From the NCBI GenBank assembly GCA_913055635.1, contig CAJXLK010000018.1, positions 1 to 64,000 of the forward strand: a stretch of DNA of 64,000 nucleotides, in the 5' to 3' direction. The stretch is from an uncultured Bacteroidota bacterium (GTDB lineage Bacteria > Bacteroidota > Bacteroidia > Bacteroidales > UBA12077). How positions within the stretch are numbered: position 1 is the stretch's first letter; every line of letters begins with the position of its first letter. Shown here piece after piece: positions 26,617 to 34,114 of the stretch. The notes under the pieces were generated by a model. It searched no databases, was not told where the DNA came from, and worked only from the letters and a program-made list of their open reading frames with translations. The translations under genes and the position numbers were made by a program.

Positions 26617-27393
26617 TTAAAACAATTGTTTGAAATACGAAGGGGCGTGGATCAAATGTGATCCATACCAGGTGAAATATTCGCCTTCCACCCTTTTGAT
26701 CTCGGCCTTCGGAAAGGAATCGGCCAGCTTGTTCAATTCGCTGGCTTTAAAGTTGTAAGGCTCAGAGGGCAGCAAAATGAAATCCGGCTTGCTCGCGCGG
26801 ATCTCCTTTTCCGAGATGATGGGGTACGACTCGGATTTATCGGCAAACACATTTTCTATCCCGCATCTCTGGAGCATGTCATGGATAAAGGTGTTGCGGT
26901 TGATCGTGTAAAAGGGGTTGTTCCATATCAGGTACACCGCCCTGATGATGCCAGGGGGGATGTGGTTAAGCTGGCTGAAGGCCTCCCTTATTTGCTGCTG
27001 TATCTGGCCTGCCCGATCATCGCGGCCACATATTTGCCCGATGGAGGCGATCATCTCCAGGGCATCTTCCAGATTATGAACATCGCTGACCCATACCGGA
27101 TGAGTTTTGGCCAGATCCAACACCTCTCGCTGGGCATTTTCCTCCTTCGCTGCAAGGATCAAATCTGCTCCGGTCTTGTTGATTTCATGAGTGTTAAGCC
27201 CCATTACCCCGCCAATCACCGGAATCTTTTTGACCTTGTCGGCCGGATGAATGCAAAAACGGGTCCTCCCCACCATTTGCTCCTCCAGGCCCAGGTCAAC
27301 CAACAACTCAGTTATGGAAGGCACCAGCGAAACAATGCGCTGTGGATACCCCTTAATCTCTACATGACGATTGATTTGATCTTTTACTTCCAT
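26617..27393 (-). CDS. BtuF-like helical-backbone metal receptor, no signal peptide
   Basis: The 258-aa protein resembles the periplasmic vitamin B12/iron-binding proteins: RIVSLVPSITELLVDLGLE at the start, then VGRTRFCIHPADKV, GVMGLNTHEINKTGADLIL, and a second lobe with FILLPSEPY. There is no export signal, so it is predicted to stay in the cytoplasm, a form often seen in Bacteroidota. It has no ABC transporter beside it. It is the first gene of the operon with coaD. The role is unclear; it may bind a cofactor or have another function on the same fold. Confidence 0.8.
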   Translation of the reverse strand: MEVKDQINRHVEIKGYPQRIVSLVPSITELLVDLGLEEQMVGRTRFCIHPADKVKKIPVIGGVMGLNTHEINKTGADLILAAKEENAQREVLDLAKTHPVWVSDVHNLEDALEMIASIGQICGRDDRAGQIQQQIREAFSQLNHIPPGIIRAVYLIWNNPFYTINRNTFIHDMLQRCGIENVFADKSESYPIISEKEIRASKPDFILLPSEPYNFKASELNKLADSFPKAEIKRVEGEYFTWYGSHLIHAPSYFKQLF

Positions 27394-27505
27394 GGCTCGC
27401 CTTAATCATTGGTGGTATGAACACGCCCAAATATTTGTATAAAAATAGCACAATCCATCAAACCGCCATGAGCAAATCTTTATTCTCTTTGAAAATTTTA
27501 AATTC

Positions 27506-27585
27506 GACCCCGCTTAGCGGGGTCATCCCGAATACCACCCCGCTTAGCGGGGTCCATTGTAAAAATCTCCCCGCTTAGCGGGGTC
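27506..27585. repeat. palindrome array 2 (three copies)
   Basis: Three copies of CCCCGCTTAGCGGGG have cores at 27508-27522, 27538-27552 and 27569-27583, each flanked by GACC/GGTC-like bases. The array lies 34 nt behind the stop of the helicase gene (minus strand) and upstream of the BtuF-like gene. Confidence 0.95.
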
Positions 27586-27619
27586 AGTTTTGGGCTCGGT
27601 TCAGACTCGTTTCCGGGAT

Positions 27620-30600
27620 TTAAAAGAGTTTAAGCTGCGAATCTTCCGTTTGCTTTTTTTGATAGGTGTTTTCCGCCACTTCGGTGAGTTCTTTTTCGAT
27701 TTGATCCAAAAACGGGCTTGGCGGCAATTTTTTTTCCTGCCCCATGACGGAGCGTTTGCGGGCATGGGTGAGATACAAATAGGATTCGGCCCGGGTCATA
27801 CCCACATACAGCAGACGTTTTTCCTCTTCCCGGTCGCTTTGTTGGCTTTTAAACAGGGAATAGGGAAGGAGACCGTCTTCACAGCCGGCAATAAAAACAC
27901 ATTTGAATTCCAGTCCTTTGGAGGCATGGAGGGTCATCAGGGTTACTTTTTCGCTCTGGCCCTGGTGGGAATCTCCGGGAGCCCCGAGTTTAAGGTAACG
28001 GATGAATTCCTGGGTGCTATTTTGAAAAGAGGCGGCCAGGTCTTTAATTTTCTGGCGTACCTCTTGGGCATGGTCCTCCTCCTTTTCTCCGGCGAGGTTA
28101 TTCAGCAACAGTTCTGCTTTTTCTTTGACCGTTTCCCGTTGCCGGAGTTCCTCAGTAAGCGATTCAGCAGTGGCAGACAGGTTTTGGATCTTCGAGGTTT
28201 GATTTTTAATGTAGGTGTTATGTGGGTTTTCAGAGCGTTCGATCAGGTGGCGCACTTTCTGTACCAGGGGATGATGAAAAAAGACATCGTCCACCACCGA
28301 TTGATAGGGGATGGTATGGTCCTGCAGGGCTTTTTCGATATCACCCATTTGAGCCCTTGTTCGGCACAGGATGGCGAAATCGGAGAGGCTTTCAATCTGC
28401 TCATCCCCCTGGCCGCCTGTAATACCGCTGTCCATGGAGAAAAAACGCAATCCTCCGCTCAAAGATTCGATGGTTCGTGCAATGTATTCGGCCTCACTTT
28501 TCTCGCTTTGGTGTGGGGCTATTTTAATTTTAACCCCATCGCTTAGCCCTTCCAGCCCTTTTTGTTGAAGCACGTTGCCTGAGGCCTGCAAGATGTTGCG
28601 GGAACAACGGTAACTGGTATGCAGCGTATATTGGGCGGTATCGGGATGGTCTTCAATAAAACGACTGATGAACCTTTTGCTGGAGCCACGGAAGCCATAA
28701 ATGGCCTGGTTGGGATCGCCAATGACAAAGAGGTTGGGGGGCTCGGCATTTTGGGTTAAAAGCTGCAGCAACTGGTACTGCAGGGGGTTGATGTCCTGAA
28801 ATTCATCGACCAGGATCCACCGATAGCCTCGGGCCATCTGGTCCCGGATGTCAGGATTGTTCTCAAGCACCTGTAGGGTTTGATGGATCAGATCATCCAG
28901 GTCAAACACATCCAGGGTTTGAAGGTGGCGTTCATATTGATCAAACGTCTTTTGGACCTCCCGGGCATCCTGGTCCATGTTCAGGGGAGTCTCCCTCTGC
29001 TGTTTGATCCGGCTGAACAGAGCGGCCTGCTTTCTGGCCTGTTGGGCATTGATATCAAAGATTTTGCCAATCAACTCCTGTTTTTCCTGTTGATCGATCA
29101 CCGTGAAGCGATTGCTCCGGCTGGCCAGGCTTGCATATTCTTGGAGGAACTGGTAGCCGAAGGCGTGGAAGGTGGCGATGGCCAGTTCATCGGCCTGGCC
29201 GGGGCGATCCAGCAAGTCATGGCACCGGTCTTTCATCTCACCGGCGGCCTTGTTGGTAAAGGTGATGGCCAAAAGGTTTTGGGGATTGATCTGTTGCTTT
29301 TCCACCAGGTAAGCCATCCGGCGGGTTAAAACCCGGGTTTTGCCGGTGCCGGGCCCGGCAATCACCACGGCCGGCCCCCTGTGATGGGCAGCTGCCTGCC
29401 TTTGTTGAGGGTTTAACCCTTCCAAAGGTCCCGCTCCATAGGTCTTATAAGAGGAAGGCTTTTCTTCGGCCACCACCTGTTCAGCCGAAGCGGCTTCCAA
29501 TCGCCGGTATTCGGCCAAATCAAAATGGATGAGCTGCCTTGGGGCAGGTTTGCGGAAAGCCCTAGAGGCATCAAACAACGATTCCTGGTTCCCGATAAAC
29601 CTGAGCTCATCGGGCTGGAAAACTTTGATTTCTCCGTACTGGCCATCAAAGCCTTCATGGATGATCACTTCATTGTTGCGCATCCGACGAATGGCCTCAC
29701 CCAATACCTGGCCGCCCAGCTGGCTGACCTGATCCGTCGGGAGGTATTGCAGGATATTGAATTCACTGCCGGCCTTGCGGATCAACTGATCGTAGCGGCG
29801 GGTGATCTTTTTGGACTTTTCTCCAACGCCTTCGATCTCCGATAAAATCTCCTTAAGCGGTATGATGGAATAGTAAGGAAGCCGGTTCTTGCGCTGCTCA
29901 ATGTCCTGGCGGTCAGAAAGCCTTACAATGCGGTTAACCACACCAACCGTTACCTGCTTGCCACATACCGGACAAATGCCCCGGTGCTTGAGGGTCTGTA
30001 CCGGATTCCAGCAAATGCCGCACTTGCGGTGCCCATCATAGTGGTATTTGCCCTCCTGGGGAAACATGTCAAAGGTGCCGCCAAATTGGCCCGGATCCCC
30101 CGTCTTCATGGCTTCTACCATCGCCTGGTAGGTCAGGGAGGTTTTGAATAAATTGGCATTGCGGCCCAGTTTTTCCGGCGAATGGGCATCCGAGTTGGAT
30201 ACCAGGGTGTAGGCGTCCAGAAAACTGCACATCCAGTTCAGTGGTGGATCGGTGGAAAGGCCGGTCTCAACAGTATGAATCTCGCCAGATAGGTCCTCAA
30301 AACACTCCTTGATGCTGTCGAAGCCCGATTTAGATCCAAAAACGGAAAACCATGGTGTCCAGATGTGGGCGGGAATGAAGAAATTCTCCGGGTTGACTTC
30401 CAGGGTCAGCTCCAGTAAATCGCGCACGTCCATGCCTAAAATGGGCCGCCCGTCAGAGGTGATGTTGAAATCCATCGACGAAAGCTTCTGCTGAAATTGC
30501 CCGACGGCCTCAAAGTCGGGGGCCAGGATGACGCTGTGAACTTTACGTACCTGTCCGTTCTTCTTGTAGATGTTGCTGATCTCCGCCGAAAGCATAAAAC

Positions 30601-30853
30601 GCACCGAATTCTCAGGCGTCTCGGCTACGATATTATCCAGTTTATAGCTTTCTTTGAGTTTGAATAATCCGGGTTCGGCTGGTTCCAACTTTTCCTTCAT
30701 CTCCTTCAGCCACTCAGGATGGGTGAAGTCGCCCGTGCCTACTACCTTGATGCCCTTGACCCGGGCCCAGTAATCCAGATACTCGGGACGCAGCTGCTTG
30801 CTGGTGGCCATCGAAAAATGAGAGTGGATATGAAGGTCTGCAATGAAATCCAT
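27620..30853 (-). CDS. PHP/EndoQ-like nuclease fused to UvrD helicase
   Basis: The 1077-aa protein joins two enzymes. Residues 1 to about 430 resemble endonuclease Q: a PHP domain with metal residues in DLHIHSHFS (H8, H10), GTGDFTHPE, and NSDAHSPEKLG near 220, then a zinc finger with C278, C281, C294 and C297. Residues 480-1077 are a superfamily 1 UvrD/Rep helicase with Walker A AGPGTGKT (499-506), AITFTNKAAGEM, DEFQD (683-687) and the late motif LLYVGMTRAE. EndoQ cuts DNA beside deaminated bases, so the fusion may nick at uracil or hypoxanthine and then unwind. It appears to be a single-gene unit; a palindrome array lies on each side. Confidence 0.88.
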   Translation of the reverse strand: MDFIADLHIHSHFSMATSKQLRPEYLDYWARVKGIKVVGTGDFTHPEWLKEMKEKLEPAEPGLFKLKESYKLDNIVAETPENSVRFMLSAEISNIYKKNGQVRKVHSVILAPDFEAVGQFQQKLSSMDFNITSDGRPILGMDVRDLLELTLEVNPENFFIPAHIWTPWFSVFGSKSGFDSIKECFEDLSGEIHTVETGLSTDPPLNWMCSFLDAYTLVSNSDAHSPEKLGRNANLFKTSLTYQAMVEAMKTGDPGQFGGTFDMFPQEGKYHYDGHRKCGICWNPVQTLKHRGICPVCGKQVTVGVVNRIVRLSDRQDIEQRKNRLPYYSIIPLKEILSEIEGVGEKSKKITRRYDQLIRKAGSEFNILQYLPTDQVSQLGGQVLGEAIRRMRNNEVIIHEGFDGQYGEIKVFQPDELRFIGNQESLFDASRAFRKPAPRQLIHFDLAEYRRLEAASAEQVVAEEKPSSYKTYGAGPLEGLNPQQRQAAAHHRGPAVVIAGPGTGKTRVLTRRMAYLVEKQQINPQNLLAITFTNKAAGEMKDRCHDLLDRPGQADELAIATFHAFGYQFLQEYASLASRSNRFTVIDQQEKQELIGKIFDINAQQARKQAALFSRIKQQRETPLNMDQDAREVQKTFDQYERHLQTLDVFDLDDLIHQTLQVLENNPDIRDQMARGYRWILVDEFQDINPLQYQLLQLLTQNAEPPNLFVIGDPNQAIYGFRGSSKRFISRFIEDHPDTAQYTLHTSYRCSRNILQASGNVLQQKGLEGLSDGVKIKIAPHQSEKSEAEYIARTIESLSGGLRFFSMDSGITGGQGDEQIESLSDFAILCRTRAQMGDIEKALQDHTIPYQSVVDDVFFHHPLVQKVRHLIERSENPHNTYIKNQTSKIQNLSATAESLTEELRQRETVKEKAELLLNNLAGEKEEDHAQEVRQKIKDLAASFQNSTQEFIRYLKLGAPGDSHQGQSEKVTLMTLHASKGLEFKCVFIAGCEDGLLPYSLFKSQQSDREEEKRLLYVGMTRAESYLYLTHARKRSVMGQEKKLPPSPFLDQIEKELTEVAENTYQKKQTEDSQLKLF

Positions 30854-31074
30854 AATGGGAAGCTTTGTTCAAATTTCTTAAAAATTTTGACCCCTTCCCC
30901 GAAAGGCTAATGTGGGTTGTTAACAAAAGCCAACAAATTATGCACAGGGAGGTAAACGGTTCCTTTTTCTTGTTCGCTTGCGCACATCTCCTGTTTTTAT
31001 GCCGTACAGATTTAGCCGGGGTTTGGAGTGGCAACTTCAAATCAAAAGGCTGTTAGTTAAATATTTATGTTGCT

Positions 31075-31089
31075 TGGCACGTTACTTGA
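31075..31089 (+). promoter_or_regulatory. candidate sigma-54 promoter of the first tandem permease
   Basis: TGGCACGTTACTTGA matches the sigma-54 consensus TGGCAC-N5-TTGC except that the -12 GC is GA. The GG and GA are 10 nt apart, the correct spacing. It lies about 290 nt upstream of the permease start, with array 3 in between. A nearly identical site precedes the second permease at 34056. Confidence 0.5.
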
Positions 31090-31167
31090 TGAAGAAATCC
31101 CTGAGTAATGATTATTACGCTTTTAGATATTGAAAAGATATTCAAAGAGGGTTGATGTTTTAAATCG

Positions 31168-31340
31168 ACCCCATTAAAAACTTCCCTAAGCGGGGTTTCC
31201 ACCGAAGACGACCCCGCTAAGCGGGGTTAGTGAAAACTTCCCTAAGCGGGGTTTCCACCGAAAGCGACCCCGCTAAGCGGGGTATTGAAAACTTCTCTAA
31301 GCGGGGTTTCCACCGAAAGCGACCCCGCTAAGCGGGGGGT
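31168..31340. repeat. palindrome array 3 (three compound units)
   Basis: Three tandem units of 55-56 nt each hold a half palindrome (CTAAGCGGGG), the spacer TTTCCACCGAAAGCGA, and a full core CCCCGCTAAGCGGGG at 31212-31226, 31268-31282 or 31323-31337. All have TAA in the centre on the + strand. Unlike the other arrays it lies upstream of both neighbouring genes. Confidence 0.93.
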
Positions 31341-31379
31341 AAGATCATCTGTACTGATAAATCCTTCAAAAAGTTGTCT

Positions 31380-33761
31380 ATGTTCAGCAATTACCTAAAA
31401 TCTGCCATCCGTCATCTTAAGAAATATCGATTTTATACCATCATTAATGTCACCGGTCTGGCCATTGGCCTGGCCGCTTCCATTCTCTTGTTCCTGTATA
31501 TTCGTTTCGAGTTGAGCTACGACACTTTTCACCAGGGGCATGAACAGATTTATCGCATTGTTTCCCATGTAGAAAGGCCGGGAGGCAAGTCCATGGTGGT
31601 CCCGCGCACTTTGGCCAAAGTATCAGGAGCAATGAAAAGGGAGATACCGGAAGTCACCGAAACCAATAAGCTCTATGAAGATGAGGTGACCTTGATAGAC
31701 CAGAAGGAGCATATGTATCCCGACATCGAGCTGATGTATACGGATTCTTCTTTTTTCGAGGTGTTTTCTTTTAAAGTACACCAGGGCGAGGGAGCTACTG
31801 CACTAAGCACCCCTGGAGAAGTGGTGATCACCCGTTCACTGGCCAGCCGGTATTTTGGCAGTGAAGATCCCATTGGGAAGGAGATACGGCGAAAAACGAA
31901 GCGTTATACAGTAGGGGCTGTGCTTAAAGATATACCCGCCAACTCCCATTTTGACTTCGACATGCTGACCAGTTTTAAGACCATGGAGCATCCCGAACGG
32001 TTTATGGAACAACATGGTTGGGATTTTTTCACCTATTTTCGTGTTAAACCCGGTGTGCAGAAACAGGAATGGGCCGGTGAAGTCCAAAGCCTGGCCAACC
32101 GCATAGGGACCAACATGATGCAGGAGATTGGTTCTGAGGGAGCTTTCGATGTGCAGACCCGGGTTCAGCCATTGACCCGCATCCACCTTCATTCCGGGTA
32201 CAATTTTGATATCGACCCCCAGGGCGACATCAACACCATTTATATCTTTTCTTTCCTGGCAGCTTTCATACTGGTTATCGCCATCGTCAATTTTGTCAAC
32301 CTGGTCACTGCCCATGGTGAGTACCGTTCTCGTGAGATGGGGATGCGCAAGGTACTGGGTGCCCGCAGGAAATCTCTGATTATCCAACACCTGCTGGAAT
32401 CATTTGTGGTGGTTTTTGGGGCCCTGATCATCTCACTGGTGTTGGTGAACTGGCTGGCCGATCCTTTGGGCAACCTGTTGAACAGTGAGCTGGTGATCGA
32501 CTGGATAAATCCATCGTTTATACTGTCTCTGGTTGGTTTTGCTGTTTTGGTGGGGCTAATGGCCGGTTCCTACCCGGCGTTCTATCTTTCCCGATTCGAT
32601 CCGGTGAAAATTTTCAGCCGCACAGGAAGCCGCGGCACCCGGAACAGAACGCTGCAGATTGGCCTGGTGGTGGTGCAGTTTGGCATTGCCATCTTCCTGA
32701 TCACCTCGCTGATCATCCTGCGTGATCAACTCAACTATTTGAACAACAAAGAACTGGGGGTAAACCAGGAAAACATCCTGGTGATTCAGAATGTTACCGG
32801 CGATATCCGCGAGAGTTACCAAGCCCTCAGAGAAGAGTTAATGCAATACCCCTCCATTCAGGAAGTCACCGCTTCGGTAAGCTATCCGGGCGCCGGCCGG
32901 GCAGTGCAGACGGCTAAAAAAGCGGAGGATCCCTCTTCCGAATCCATCGTCATTCAGGAAAATCGGGTGCAGGATCACTATGTGCAAACCTATGGGATTG
33001 AAATGGTTAAGGGCCGAGACTTCCGCCAGGAACTGGCCAGTGACAGTACCGGTTTTATTCTTAACCAACAGGCTGTTGATAAGTTGGGCCTGAGCCATCC
33101 TATCGGCAAACAGATAGAAGTTTTTCAGCAAAAAGGGCAAGTCATCGGGGTGATGAAAGATTTTCACTTCCGCTCGTTCCACCATCAAATCGAACCCCTG
33201 GTGCTTTCTCATTACTACGATTATTTTCAAAACATATCTGTTAAAATGGACATGCGCAATGTTTCGGCAACATTGGACCATGTTCGCCAGGTGATTGATG
33301 AGTTTGATTCACAGTATTATTTCAGGTATACTTTTATTGATGATGTGTTTGCTCAGCTGCACCAGCAGGAGCGGCAAACCAACAAGATGATCATGGCCGG
33401 TTCGGTCCTGGCTATCTTTCTGGCCATTCTCGGGCTTTTTGCCCTGAGCTCCTTCACGGTGGTTAAGCGTAGCCGGGAGATCGCCATCCGTAAGGCCATG
33501 GGGGCCTCTTACCACCGGGTGGTTCGCCTGCTGCTGATCGATATCCTCAGATGGGTTGTACTGGTCAACGTGCTGGCCTGGCCCGCCGCATGGTATTTTA
33601 TGAACGGCTGGCTGCAGAATTTTGCCTACCGCATCGAGCTCCAGGTATGGATGTTCCTGCTGGGTGGGCTCATTGCACTGGGCATCGCCGGGTTAACCAT
33701 TAGCGCTCAAACTATTCGGGCTGCCGCTGTCAACCCCGCCCACAAACTCAGAGATGAATGA
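31380..33761 (+). CDS. double FtsX/MacB-type ABC permease (tandem copy 1)
   Basis: The 793-aa inner-membrane protein is two MacB-like halves in one chain. Half 1 has TM1 at about 19-42, a periplasmic domain (45-275), and three helices to about 400 with the coupling motif REMGMRKVLGAR. Half 2 repeats the pattern: a helix near 425, a periplasmic domain, then REIAIRKAMGAS and the last helices, ending in NPAHKLRDE. ATG 31380 is used, not the TTG two codons earlier. FtsX-type permeases of this class move lipoproteins, peptides or drugs, or pass mechanical force, driven by a separate ATPase; none is encoded beside it. A sigma-54-like site lies upstream. It is the closest relative of the next gene and has the same length. 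Confidence 0.88.
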   Translation: MFSNYLKSAIRHLKKYRFYTIINVTGLAIGLAASILLFLYIRFELSYDTFHQGHEQIYRIVSHVERPGGKSMVVPRTLAKVSGAMKREIPEVTETNKLYEDEVTLIDQKEHMYPDIELMYTDSSFFEVFSFKVHQGEGATALSTPGEVVITRSLASRYFGSEDPIGKEIRRKTKRYTVGAVLKDIPANSHFDFDMLTSFKTMEHPERFMEQHGWDFFTYFRVKPGVQKQEWAGEVQSLANRIGTNMMQEIGSEGAFDVQTRVQPLTRIHLHSGYNFDIDPQGDINTIYIFSFLAAFILVIAIVNFVNLVTAHGEYRSREMGMRKVLGARRKSLIIQHLLESFVVVFGALIISLVLVNWLADPLGNLLNSELVIDWINPSFILSLVGFAVLVGLMAGSYPAFYLSRFDPVKIFSRTGSRGTRNRTLQIGLVVVQFGIAIFLITSLIILRDQLNYLNNKELGVNQENILVIQNVTGDIRESYQALREELMQYPSIQEVTASVSYPGAGRAVQTAKKAEDPSSESIVIQENRVQDHYVQTYGIEMVKGRDFRQELASDSTGFILNQQAVDKLGLSHPIGKQIEVFQQKGQVIGVMKDFHFRSFHHQIEPLVLSHYYDYFQNISVKMDMRNVSATLDHVRQVIDEFDSQYYFRYTFIDDVFAQLHQQERQTNKMIMAGSVLAIFLAILGLFALSSFTVVKRSREIAIRKAMGASYHRVVRLLLIDILRWVVLVNVLAWPAAWYFMNGWLQNFAYRIELQVWMFLLGGLIALGIAGLTISAQTIRAAAVNPAHKLRDE

Positions 33762-33795
33762 GACCGCCCCATAACAACCCCCGGTAAAGATTTTA

Positions 33796-33854
33796 ATGAA
33801 ACCCACATGCAAAGCCTTACAAAACAAGGCTATCAATAAAGCATTTGGGTCCAT
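33796..33854 (+). repeat. 59-nt inverted-repeat element, copy a
   Basis: It starts ATGAAACCCACATGC and ends GCATTTGGGTCCAT, so the ends can pair imperfectly. The middle has CCTTACAAAACAAGG, the conserved centre of the family. Read from its ATG the frame is open for 27 codons (MKPTCKALQNKA...), longer than the element. It lies in the leader of permease copy 2. Confidence 0.8.
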
Positions 33855-33952
33855 GGTGAGCTTTTTCGATAAGAATTGATCCTGGTGGAATACTATACGG
33901 AAATAAGTCTTTATCCAAATGAAGTCTTTAATATAAGCATATTCCAAAGAAC

Positions 33953-33968
33953 CGTTCGATATCGAACG
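33953..33968. promoter_or_regulatory. 16-bp perfect palindrome, possible activator site
   Basis: CGTTCGATATCGAACG equals its own reverse complement over 16 bases. It ends 87 nt upstream of the sigma-54-like promoter at 34056, a usual distance for an NtrC-type upstream activating site. Confidence 0.4.
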
Positions 33969-34055
33969 CAGCCCGTATTCATACCGAACACCTTTCCGCA
34001 GTCATTTATTTTGCTTTTTGTTTTAAATGTTTGTTATTCTGATTTTTATGGCATA

Positions 34056-34070
34056 TGGCATGTTAATTGA
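34056..34070 (+). promoter_or_regulatory. candidate sigma-54 promoter of permease copies 2 and 3
   Basis: TGGCATGTTAATTGA has GG and GA ten bases apart and differs from the site at 31075 at only two positions. The start codon lies 45 nt downstream, a normal leader length. Confidence 0.5.
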
Positions 34071-34114
34071 GCAAAATTTTAAATGATGTGAGAGAACCTT
34101 TCAAAAAAGGATTT

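Larger units (their letters stand above)
30854..31379. other. divergent intergenic region between helicase and permease cluster
   Basis: 526 nt without a protein gene. It carries the putative sigma-54 promoter at 31075-31089 and palindrome array 3 at 31168-31340. A small perfect palindrome TTGTTAACAA lies near 30917. No RNA gene was seen. Confidence 0.5.
33762..34114. other. intergenic gap between permease copies 1 and 2
   Basis: 353 nt without a normal gene. In order it holds an ATG-starting inverted-repeat element (33796-33854), a 16-bp perfect palindrome (33953-33968) and a sigma-54-like promoter (34056-34070). This order suits an enhancer-dependent promoter. Confidence 0.5.

Noticed and set aside
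27590-28546. 318-codon open frame on the + strand opposite the helicase
   Set aside because: It is antisense to the UvrD part with complete motifs and shows no own family features; its first codons run from the palindrome flank.
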